A stretch of 47,166 nucleotides of DNA, from positions 1 to 47,166 of the forward strand of contig CAZMNW010000067.1 of the NCBI GenBank assembly GCA_964567755.1, read 5' to 3'. The notes under the pieces are model-generated. The model made no database searches and was not told where the DNA came from. It saw nothing but the letters and a program-made list of their open reading frames with translations. Shown here piece after piece: positions 16,415 through 24,495 of this stretch. A program made the translations under genes and the position numbers. The first letter of the stretch is position 1, and each line of letters starts with the position of its first letter. The DNA comes from DASRJW01 sp964567755. GTDB lineage: Bacteria; Krumholzibacteriota; Krumholzibacteriia; G020349025.

Positions 16415-18784
16415 CTATCCTTCTTCAGAACATCCCTGCAAGCGATTCCGCATGCGCTGCCGAATGGCCCGTGTGCTGTCCAGCAGCGCTGTCGCCTCGG
16501 CTTCCCGGCCGATCTTCCGCATGGATGCGGCGCGCATCTCGAGGCACGTCGCTATAAACAGGGGTCCTATATCGCCCGCCTTCTCGTACACAGCGAAACT
16601 CGCGCGTGTGAGGCTGTCCGCCTCGGACTCGCGACCTGTCTCGAGGGCGAGGAGGGCCAAGTCGATTTGCGCACCAGCGTACGCCATGGAATCTGCGCCC
16701 CATTTAGCGCGACATATTTCGGCGCCCTGGGACGCAGTCTTTCGCGACTCGTCGTAGTTTCCAAGACACCGTTGCTGATCGGCTAGCATGCTCAGAGGCC
16801 AGGCCGTAATCTCGTGAACCGGCCCCATCGTCTTGCGGTAGGTTTTCAGAGCTTCCTCCACAATGGGCCCCGCTTCCTCACACCGCCCCAGCCTGATGAG
16901 ACAATAGGCGACCTGCATCCGCGAGATCGTGATATCTGGCTGGCCCGGCGGCAGGAGCTGTTCTTTGATCTTCGTCGCACGCTGTAAGCACTCCAGAGCG
17001 CGATCGTATTCGCCTAGAGCCGAATGGAAGTTCCCTAGATCGTTCAAGCACCACGAAACGTACAGGGACTCAGTGCCCAACGTGTCTTCGAAGATCTTCT
17101 GGGCGCGCTCGAGATACACCCTGCCGCATGGATCGATCCAAGAGAACGACGACCCGAGGTAGTACAGAACCCACCCTGTTTCGACGTGACGGGTCCCGTA
17201 GGCCTCCGACTGGATCGATAGCGCCTCGAGCAGGAGCGGCCTCGCATCCGTGGGGTTGCCCTGGTAGCTACCAACTAGCCAGCCAAGACGGCCGAGCGTA
17301 CGCCCCACGTCGGGGTGTCGATCTCCCTGTACGCGCCGGCGCACGGCCAGCGCTTTCTCCAGCAGCGCCCGGGCGCGGTCGATTTCGCCAAGATTCTGGT
17401 ACACGCGCCCCATCGTCTCCAGCAAGCGCGCCTGCAGGAGGGGCGCTCTCTCCACCTCTCCTGCTTCGATGCGCGCCGCCCCCAGATCCAGGATCTCGCG
17501 GGCCTCGATCGTGTCTCCCAGAGAAACGCGCGGATCCGAGACATCGAAGAGACCCACCAGAAACTCTGTCACCGCCTTGGCCGATTCTGCTTCCTCGTTG
17601 GCGCGCACCGCTTCCAGGTTGGTTCGGTCGCGCTCTCGGGCGATCCGACCCGCCTGCACGGTCATCGTCCCCGCCAGCACGGCGAGCAAGGTCACGAGCA
17701 CAGATGCGAAGCCCACACCCACCCGGTGCCGCCGGACGAACTTCCGCATCCGGTACATGGCGCTCGGAGGCCCCGCCGCCACAGGCTCGTGGTTCAGATG
17801 TCGTTTTACGTCCGCCGCCAACTCGGCCGCCGAGCCGTACCGGCGCGTGCGGTCCTTCTCGAGCGCCCGCATCGTGATCCAGTCCAGGTCGCCCCGGAGC
17901 TGGCCCCTGAGCTTGTCGGGCAGCGTGCGCCGCGCCTGGGCGACGGCCGTAGCCTGCGCCCCCAGAGTACCGAGGCGCGTGCTCGGGCGCAGTGGGTCCT
18001 GTTCCCGGATGGTGCGGACGATGCCCGCGAACCCTGCCCGACGCAGCTCCGCCGGCTCGAAGGGCAAAGCTCCCACAAGGAGCTCGTAGAGGATCACGCC
18101 CAACGAGTAGACATCGGTGCGCGTGTCGATGTCCTCGCCCGTCATCTCGGCCTGCTCTGGGCTCATGTACTCCGGCGTGCCGATCAGCTCTCCCAGCGCC
18201 GTGTACATCGTCTTCTCGGTCAGCTTGCGTGAGGTGGCTTTGGCAACACCGAAGTCGATGATCTTCGGCACGGCCTTCGCTTCCTGGACCGTCACGAGCA
18301 CGTTCGACGGCTTGAGATCCCGGTGGATGATGGATTTCTGGTGCGCGTGCTGCACGCCTTCGCAGAGTGGGATGAAGAGCTCCAGGCGTTCCTGCGTCGT
18401 CAGCTTGTGCTTGTCGGCGTAGGTCGTGATGGGAATGCCGCGCACGTACTCCATGACGAAGTACGGCCGGCCTTCGGGTGTGGAGCCGGCAGCGAACACC
18501 TTGGCGATGTTGGTGTGGTCCATGAGCGCCAGGGCCTGGCGCTCGGCCTCGAAGCGCGTGATCACCTCGCGCGTGTCCATGCCGCGCTTGATCACCTTGA
18601 GCGCCACCGTGCGCTCGATCGGCTCGATCTGCTCGGCGCGATAGACCTCGCCCATGCCCCCCGAGCCGATCCGCTCGTGCAGTCGGTAACCGTCGATGAC
18701 CTGCGGCGAAAAGGATGCACCGTGCGCCGTGCGCGTGGTGAGATCCGGGTCGCCCGTGGGATCGGGCTGCTCGTCCAGCGCCAT
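16415..18784 (-). CDS. Ser/Thr protein kinase with transmembrane segment and TPR array
   Basis: A 789-residue Hanks-type kinase. The kinase domain (about 33-310) has glycine loop GSGGMGEVY, Lys63 in ALKVIK, HRDLKPSN (His154-Asp156), DFG Asp177 and GTPEYMSPEQ, all intact. A juxtamembrane basic stretch precedes one membrane helix (about 335-357). The C-terminal half is tetratricopeptide repeats (LETMGRVYQNLGEIDRARALLEKAL and similar), probably a protein-binding platform. The ATG at 18784 is preferred; a TTG two codons upstream is possible. It lies two bases before a decayed tandem copy, so it was once the first gene of a kinase pair. No zinc ribbon or TolB-like domain, unlike the kinase at 635. 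Confidence 0.93.
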   Translation of the reverse strand: MALDEQPDPTGDPDLTTRTAHGASFSPQVIDGYRLHERIGSGGMGEVYRAEQIEPIERTVALKVIKRGMDTREVITRFEAERQALALMDHTNIAKVFAAGSTPEGRPYFVMEYVRGIPITTYADKHKLTTQERLELFIPLCEGVQHAHQKSIIHRDLKPSNVLVTVQEAKAVPKIIDFGVAKATSRKLTEKTMYTALGELIGTPEYMSPEQAEMTGEDIDTRTDVYSLGVILYELLVGALPFEPAELRRAGFAGIVRTIREQDPLRPSTRLGTLGAQATAVAQARRTLPDKLRGQLRGDLDWITMRALEKDRTRRYGSAAELAADVKRHLNHEPVAAGPPSAMYRMRKFVRRHRVGVGFASVLVTLLAVLAGTMTVQAGRIARERDRTNLEAVRANEEAESAKAVTEFLVGLFDVSDPRVSLGDTIEAREILDLGAARIEAGEVERAPLLQARLLETMGRVYQNLGEIDRARALLEKALAVRRRVQGDRHPDVGRTLGRLGWLVGSYQGNPTDARPLLLEALSIQSEAYGTRHVETGWVLYYLGSSFSWIDPCGRVYLERAQKIFEDTLGTESLYVSWCLNDLGNFHSALGEYDRALECLQRATKIKEQLLPPGQPDITISRMQVAYCLIRLGRCEEAGPIVEEALKTYRKTMGPVHEITAWPLSMLADQQRCLGNYDESRKTASQGAEICRAKWGADSMAYAGAQIDLALLALETGRESEADSLTRASFAVYEKAGDIGPLFIATCLEMRAASMRKIGREAEATALLDSTRAIRQRMRNRLQGCSEEG

Positions 18785-19292
18785 AGACAAACCCGCTGTT
18801 TACTGACCATGGCGGGCACAATTCGAGGTGCTGCGCTAGTTGGACGTTCGCCCGCAATCAGAGTGAGTCTAGATACCGGTGGGGCGAAGTGTCAAAACAC
18901 CAGCCTGTCAGGACCGGTGCGCGCCAGAACTCTAAAGGAAGGCGGAGCACGCCGTACCGAGATGCGGCGCATTCAGAATCCGTAGCTCACGGACGAGCGC
19001 CGCCCTGAGAATCGGTCGCCACGCGCTCCGAAAACCCACGTTCCGAACCAGCTCCCGCGGCGCACCAGCCGTGGGGCTCCGCCTGCACTCGGCCATCGAG
19101 CCCCCTTCACCACGCGCACGTTCGCGAACCCACGACTCGAGCTCCCGGCAGGGCTCCCATCCACCCGCGTCCAAGACATCCAGCGAGTCACACCCAGCGA
19201 ATTCGAGCCCGAGATGCAGCGTTCCACTGCGTTCCCGGGGATTGTCTGTCGTGGCACGGAGTTGGCACGATCGAGCCGCGTACGAGGAGACA
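18785..19292. other. Intergenic region between divergent kinase and lipoprotein genes
   Basis: About 500 bases with no recognisable coding region on either strand. It should contain the kinase promoter on the minus strand, not identified, and a sigma-54-like element at 19252 for the plus-strand gene. Confidence 0.4.
19252..19266 (+). promoter_or_regulatory. Possible sigma-54 promoter
   Basis: TGGCACGGAGTTGGC has the invariant GG-N10-GC spacing and a perfect -24 half (TGGCAC), with one mismatch at -12 (TGGC for TTGC). It lies 26 bases before the start codon of the lipoprotein gene at 19293. No enhancer site or sigma-54 activator is visible nearby. Confidence 0.35.
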
Positions 19293-20218
19293 ATGTCGCA
19301 ACGGCATGGCAGATGGCTTGCGTTTCGATCTGGCCTCGCGCTCCTCTCTTCGCTTGTCGTCGCCACCGGACCATCTTGCAAACGAGATCTCGAGCATCCC
19401 GTAGGCGCAGACCCGAATCCCGCCAATGAGCCACCCTCCGCCTTTTTCCTGGTCCGGAACGTCGACTGTCCGGAACTCTTCGAGTTCGACGCAACGATGT
19501 CGTTTGATGCCGAAGACGCGGTGGCGGATCTCCAGGTGCGATGGGATTGGGAAGACAACGGATCTTGGGACACGCCGTGGGACACGGTGAAGACGGTGAG
19601 CCGGAGGATCGCAGCCCCCGAGCAGCGTGTGCGCATGCAGATCATCGACTCGGCAGGTGCGACGGCGGACACGGCGCGCACGATCCTCTTACCCATCTAC
19701 ACGACCTCAGTCGCGCGGAATCTGGTTCACATCGGGGTGAATCCATGCTGCTCGATCGCTTCTCCGACCGGTTGCGTGCCGTGCGAACAACACTTTTACG
19801 AAAGCTCTTACACGCCAGGGCTCTGGTCGGCATCACTGCACGAGATGATCCAGGATTCCGACGTCGCACCCAATTGGATTCGTTTAGATACGTCGGTCCC
19901 GGCGAAGAACCCGAGGGATGTGCTCGAATCGAACTGTAGCGTTCGCTTCTCCGTGCGCTCCGAATGCACATGGCACTTCAGAGGCAGCGTCGAGGGTCCG
20001 ATTCGGTCTTTTTCCAGTGGATCGTGGAGGGGCCTAGTGGGCAGCTGTTGGAGGATCTCGAAGTTGATGATCTCAGCGGCCAGTTCACGGGCGAGGGCAT
20101 TCTCGTCCCCGGGGACTACAGGGCCCGTTTTGCCATTTGGGGGCGCCAGGATTCGCCCGTCGCGATGCATGTCGTCTTTTTCGCGGGAACGCCGTCCGAG
20201 CGCAACTCAAACCCCTGA
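19293..20218 (+). CDS. PKD-like lipoprotein with a late frameshift
   Basis: Starts at an ATG directly after GAGGAGA (19284-19290). The signal region ends VVATGPSC, a loose lipobox. Residues about 45-130 resemble a PKD-type beta domain (FDATMSFDAEDAV, RWDWEDNGSWDT), common in surface proteins. The frame runs normally to about 19980 (SECTWHF). The sensible continuation (SVFFQWIVEGPSGQLLEDLE ... VAMHVVFFAG) is then in another frame and ends at 20218, whereas the original frame runs on as low-complexity sequence to 20264. A single-base indel near 19940-20005 explains this. It is either a real mutation or a read error; function unknown. Confidence 0.65.
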
Positions 20219-20386
20219 AGCGGCGCGTCACGGCCTGACGCTTCGCTTCCAGCGCTTGCTGTGACTAGACTAGTGGACGCCAACAGGTTGCTGGCGTTCG
20301 GTAAGCTTTACCTTTCGAAGCTGCCGATGATGGACGTGTTGCACGATCGCGTGGTGCCCCTTGACGACAAGCATGGCGTCGAGATC

Positions 20387-20589
20387 GGTTTCCCACGCCT
20401 GGAGCGTCTGGACTCGACCGTCGTATGTCGCCTGGACCGAAGCGGGCGAGCCGTCCCGGGTCCGCATGGCGACGCTCGATCTCCCCGCGCGCTGGTGAGC
20501 CCTTCGAAGCCATCGCTACACCACGTCGCTTCCTCAACGCCATGGAAATCGCTAGCCTGCGTCACCGCACCGCGCCACGAGTGCGCGCG
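20387..20589 (+). repeat. Dispersed repeat, copy 3
   Basis: Carries the sialidase-like 3' end (FPRLERLDST ... with a one-base shift, then MATLDLPARW-like bases) and the downstream sequence shared with copy 2 to about 20589. It ends 48 bases before the KimA-like start codon, so that gene's leader is partly repeat-derived. The 170 bases before it (20219-20386) hold no recognised gene. Confidence 0.75.
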
Positions 20590-20637
20590 GCGAACCAACT
20601 GGAGTGACGCGAGGCCGGGACCGCACGGCCCCCATGC

Positions 20638-22632
20638 ATGGGCTTATCGCAGCACGTCGTTTCCACCCTTCGCCGTCTAGAGCACCTGGTGCTCGGACGC
20701 AAGAAGAGCCCCACCGAACGCGGCATCTTCCATCGCTTGTCCCTCATCGCCTTCTTCGCATGGGTCGGCCTCGGTGCCGACGGGCTGTCCTCGTCATGCT
20801 ATGGACCCGAGGAGGCGTATCGCGCCCTCGAGGGCCACACGCACCTGGCGTTGCTCATGGCGGTAGCGATCGTACTGACCGTCTTCATCATCGCCGCCAG
20901 CTACATGCAGATCATCGAGCTGTTCCCGAGCGGTGGCGGCGGCTACGTGGTGGCGACGCGATTGCTCTCGCCGACGGCGGGCGTGGTCAGCGGCTGTGCG
21001 CTCGTCGTGGATTACGTGCTCACGATCGCGATCTCGATCGCGAGTGGTGTCGCGGCGCTGCTCTCGTTCACCTCGCATGCAGACAGTTCGTACAAGGTGC
21101 CGTTGGCATTGGCCGCCATCGCCGTGCTCGTGGTCATGAATCTGCGCGGGGCCAAGGAATCCATCCGCATCCTCACCCCGATCTTCTTGCTTTTCGTCGT
21201 GACGCATGCCGTGTTGATCTTGGGCACGCTGGCGACACATGCCGGAGAGCTGACCGACGTGACGCAGCACGCAGTCACGGGCACGCGCGAAAGCGTGCAG
21301 TCCCTGGGACTCGGGGCGACGTTCCTGATCTTTTTGCGTGCGTACAGCCTGGGAGCGGGCACGTACACGGGCATCGAGGCCATTTCCAACGGTCTCCCTG
21401 CACTGCGCGAACCACGGGCGCGCACGGGCCGGCGGACCATGCAATACATGGCAGTGTCCTTGGCGCTGACGGCAAGCGGCATCCTGATCGGCTACCGGCT
21501 GTTCGATTTGCAGCACGAACCAGGGCGAACGATGAATGCCTCCTTGCTGCATCGTTTCGCTGACCCTTGGAACACGGGATCGTTGGAAATCGGAGCGCTT
21601 TTCGTCGCCCTCGCGTTGTTGTCGGAGGGCGCGCTGCTCTTCGTCGGCGCGCAGGCGGGGTTCGTCGACGGGCCAAGGACGCTGGCTTTCATGGCGGTCG
21701 ATCGCTGGGTGCCGAATCGTTTCGCCAACTTGAGCAGCCGGCTCGTCACCTCCAACGGCATCCTGCTCATGGGGCTGGCGGCGGCCGCTGCGGTGGTCTA
21801 CACGCGTGCCGATGTCGGTCATCTCGTCGTCATGTACAGCATCAACGTGTTCGTGACTTTCACGTTGTCGCAGCTCGGCATGGTGCGGCACTGGTGGGAG
21901 GTGCGCGCGTCACATCGCGGCTGGCTGCCGCGCCTGCTTCTCAATGGCACGGGGATGCTGCTTTGCGCCGGCATCTTGGTCGTCACCGTCACGCTCAAGT
22001 TCTTCCAGGGCGGCTGGGTGACGGTGGCGATCACCGGATCTCTTGTGGGTGTGGCTTTTCTTGTCCGTCAACATTATCGTCGATTCCAGTTCGCCACCAC
22101 GATGCTCAACATCTTGGTCGAGGATACCGTCGCCAAACCCATTGACGCCACCGCGGCCAGCGCCGGCCGCACGGCGATTCTCTTCGTCAACCACTACGAC
22201 GGGCTCGGCCTGCACACCTTAGCGCGAGTGAAATCATTGCTCGGCAACGAGCTTCGCCGCGTGGTGTTCCTGAGTGTCGTCCAGGTGGACAGCGACGAAT
22301 TCCGCGACCAAGCGCACTTGGATGGCCTGCGCGCCTCACGGCAAGAAGAGCTCGGGCATTACGAGAGCGTGGCGCAGGAGGCCGGGATCGCCGCAGAGAG
22401 TCGTTTTGTCATCGGCACGGATGTCGTGGACGAGCTCGAGCAGCTGGCTGCAGCGACGGCCGAGGCCCACCCGCAGTCCCTCTTCTTCGCCGGCCAGGTA
22501 GTGTTTGAGAAAGAAACCCTGGCAACACGTTTCCTGCACAACGAAGTCGCCTTCGCCCTGCAACGCCGCCTCATCTTCCGCGGCCTCGACATGATCATCG
22601 TTCCGGTGCAGCTGCCGCGCGAGATCTGGTGA
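20638..22632 (+). CDS. KimA-like potassium transporter (APC superfamily) with cytosolic C-terminal domain
   Basis: A 664-residue permease. About twelve hydrophobic segments occupy residues 35-480. Motifs match Bacillus subtilis KimA: GADGLSS (46-52) followed by YGPEEA, VDYVLT (124-129) and TGIEAISN (244-251), which in KimA lie at the ion site. The remaining 180 residues form a soluble UspA-like domain ending LHNEVAFALQRRL, the KimA layout in which this domain dimerises and may bind a regulatory nucleotide. The protein should import K+ with protons at low external potassium. In B. subtilis kimA is under a c-di-AMP riboswitch; none was recognised here, and the leader is instead repeat-derived. 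Amino-acid transport is a less likely alternative. Confidence 0.85.
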   Translation: MGLSQHVVSTLRRLEHLVLGRKKSPTERGIFHRLSLIAFFAWVGLGADGLSSSCYGPEEAYRALEGHTHLALLMAVAIVLTVFIIAASYMQIIELFPSGGGGYVVATRLLSPTAGVVSGCALVVDYVLTIAISIASGVAALLSFTSHADSSYKVPLALAAIAVLVVMNLRGAKESIRILTPIFLLFVVTHAVLILGTLATHAGELTDVTQHAVTGTRESVQSLGLGATFLIFLRAYSLGAGTYTGIEAISNGLPALREPRARTGRRTMQYMAVSLALTASGILIGYRLFDLQHEPGRTMNASLLHRFADPWNTGSLEIGALFVALALLSEGALLFVGAQAGFVDGPRTLAFMAVDRWVPNRFANLSSRLVTSNGILLMGLAAAAAVVYTRADVGHLVVMYSINVFVTFTLSQLGMVRHWWEVRASHRGWLPRLLLNGTGMLLCAGILVVTVTLKFFQGGWVTVAITGSLVGVAFLVRQHYRRFQFATTMLNILVEDTVAKPIDATAASAGRTAILFVNHYDGLGLHTLARVKSLLGNELRRVVFLSVVQVDSDEFRDQAHLDGLRASRQEELGHYESVAQEAGIAAESRFVIGTDVVDELEQLAAATAEAHPQSLFFAGQVVFEKETLATRFLHNEVAFALQRRLIFRGLDMIIVPVQLPREIW

Positions 22633-22635
22633 TCG

Positions 22636-23523
22636 CTAGCTCGCGGCCTTGGCGCAGCCGACTCGGCGCACGAAGCGCACGATGCGGTCGACGACGAGAT
22701 CGAGATCGTTGTCGAGCGAGATGACGTGGAAGGAGCGCTGCAGGTGCACGACTTCCTTGATGTGCGAACCCAGATGGTCGTGGATGTATTCGACGTTGCC
22801 TGTATGGACCACGTGATCGACGGTCGATTGCACGAGCAGAGCCGGCACGCGGACCTGCGGCAGGACGTTGCGTACCTGCTGCGCGAGCGCCAGGAGCTGA
22901 CGCACCGCCATGAATGGCAGGCGGTCGTAGGACCCGACGTCGCGTACGCCGGGTTTGGCGATGTCGTTCCCCGGCGAGAGCCTCCAGGGCTTGAAGCGCT
23001 CGATGAGCGGCAGGAATGGCATGCGCCAATCGCGCATGTAGGCGATGCCCGCGAGTGAGATGACGCCATCGATGTACTCGTGTGCCGCGATCATCAGGGC
23101 CAGCGACCCGCCGAGAGACTGACCGCAGACGAAGATGCGATCGTAGCGTGGCCGCATCGCGCGCACGGCATCGCGCACCGTGGAGTACCACTGCTCCCAT
23201 TGCATGCCGACGAGATCTTCGGGGCGAGTCCCGTGACCGGGCAGCAGCACTGCCTCGACGTCGAGCCCGTTGCGCGCGAGTGCTCCGCCAAGCGCTTGCA
23301 CCGATTGCGGCGTCGAGGTGAGGCCATGGATCAGAAGAACACCGATGCGCCGGCCTTCGATGCAGAACCCACCCGGCGTCGGTGGAAGCGCCGCTGCCCG
23401 TGCCGGCAGCGTCACAGAGGCCGGAGCGGTCTCGAGCAATGCGGCCAGGCGGCCGTTTTCCAGGCCATGGTCGCCGTTCCTGCGCCAGACGCGCAATCCA
23501 AGCCATCTCATGCTGATTGCCAT
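22636..23523 (-). CDS. Alpha/beta hydrolase, carboxylesterase / monoacylglycerol lipase type
   Basis: A 295-residue hydrolase similar to Est30/lysophospholipase-type enzymes. The oxyanion strand is VLLIHGLTSTPQSV, the nucleophile Ser136 sits in GQSLGGS, the acid is the Asp in QSTVDHVV, and the His is in RSFHVISLDND near the end, completing a catalytic triad. No signal peptide, so it is cytoplasmic. It is the last gene of the fad operon and overlaps the patatin gene by 16 bases. Together they likely release fatty acids from acylglycerols or phospholipids for beta-oxidation; the substrate is inferred from context. Confidence 0.9.
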   Translation of the reverse strand: MAISMRWLGLRVWRRNGDHGLENGRLAALLETAPASVTLPARAAALPPTPGGFCIEGRRIGVLLIHGLTSTPQSVQALGGALARNGLDVEAVLLPGHGTRPEDLVGMQWEQWYSTVRDAVRAMRPRYDRIFVCGQSLGGSLALMIAAHEYIDGVISLAGIAYMRDWRMPFLPLIERFKPWRLSPGNDIAKPGVRDVGSYDRLPFMAVRQLLALAQQVRNVLPQVRVPALLVQSTVDHVVHTGNVEYIHDHLGSHIKEVVHLQRSFHVISLDNDLDLVVDRIVRFVRRVGCAKAAS

Positions 23524-24491
23524 GATGCCCCCACATGCGTCGCATGCCCGTTGCCGTTGAATTCAGGTAGATCCACCAGCGATGTGCGCAGCGCCCGCCG
23601 CGCCACTCGACGCAGACTACGTTTGAGCCGGTTCTTCGGGCTGTGGAAGTCGCGGATCGTGCGTTGGATCACCGGCAGCATGTGTTCGGCCACCTGCTCG
23701 CCGAGCTCGATGAGGCGCGGGATCTCGGCCGTGTCCTTCATCCCGAGGGCCGAGTCGAGCTCGAGCTCGAGCGGCACCACTTCGATGCGCGGGTTGCGCG
23801 CGTAGTAGGCGAGCGAGGCACGATAGATCTGCGTGCCCGAGATCTTCATCAGCTGGCTCACGAGGCGCAGCGGCGAATCGATGCGGTCGTGTGGGCGGTT
23901 GGCGAAGCCCATGCTGATGATGACTTCGGCACCCTCGGCAATGGCGAACTCGAGCGGCAACGGCGCGCACACTGCGCCATCGACGAGATAGCGCCCGTCG
24001 AGCTTGTAGGGTTGGAAGAAAACCGGCATCGAGATGCTGGCACGAATGGCGTCCACCAACGGCCCTTCCTGCAGGAGCACGGCCTCGCCCGCCTGCAGGT
24101 CCGAAGCAATGATGCGCAGCGGAATGCGTGTGTCATCGAATGTGCTATCCCCGAACAACCGCAGAAAAACACTCCGCACTTGCTCGCCTTTGATGATGCC
24201 GAAGCCGGCATCGAAGTGCATGCGTCGCGGCCAGATCATCTTGAACATTTCGCGGTAGCCATAGTCGCGAAAGATTTCCTTGGTCCAGAAGCGTTGCACC
24301 CAGTGCTCGATCTGATCGGCACGTGTGCCGAGCGCGTACGCGGCGCCGAACACGCTGCCCCCGCTCGAGCCGACGATGAGATCGATGGGCACCTTGGCGC
24401 GTTCGAGCACACGCAGCAGGCCAACGTGACACACGCTCTTGATCCCTCCGGCTCCGAGAACGAGAGCTGTCCGGGCGCGTCGATGTGCCAT
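23508..24491 (-). CDS. Patatin-like phospholipase
   Basis: A 327-residue patatin-family lipid acyl hydrolase of the RssA type. It has the oxyanion-hole segment LVLGAGGIKS near the N-terminus, the nucleophile Ser43 in GSSGGS, and the catalytic Asp171 in VDGAVCAPLP, so the Ser-Asp dyad is complete. The ATG at 24491 puts the fold at the N-terminus and lies only four bases after the fadJ stop; longer in-frame starts would run into fadJ. It cuts acyl chains from phospholipids or neutral lipids in the cell. Position between fadJ and an esterase gene argues for supplying substrate to beta-oxidation. Confidence 0.92.
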   Translation of the reverse strand: MAHRRARTALVLGAGGIKSVCHVGLLRVLERAKVPIDLIVGSSGGSVFGAAYALGTRADQIEHWVQRFWTKEIFRDYGYREMFKMIWPRRMHFDAGFGIIKGEQVRSVFLRLFGDSTFDDTRIPLRIIASDLQAGEAVLLQEGPLVDAIRASISMPVFFQPYKLDGRYLVDGAVCAPLPLEFAIAEGAEVIISMGFANRPHDRIDSPLRLVSQLMKISGTQIYRASLAYYARNPRIEVVPLELELDSALGMKDTAEIPRLIELGEQVAEHMLPVIQRTIRDFHSPKNRLKRSLRRVARRALRTSLVDLPEFNGNGHATHVGASWQSA

Positions 24492-24495
24492 GTTG

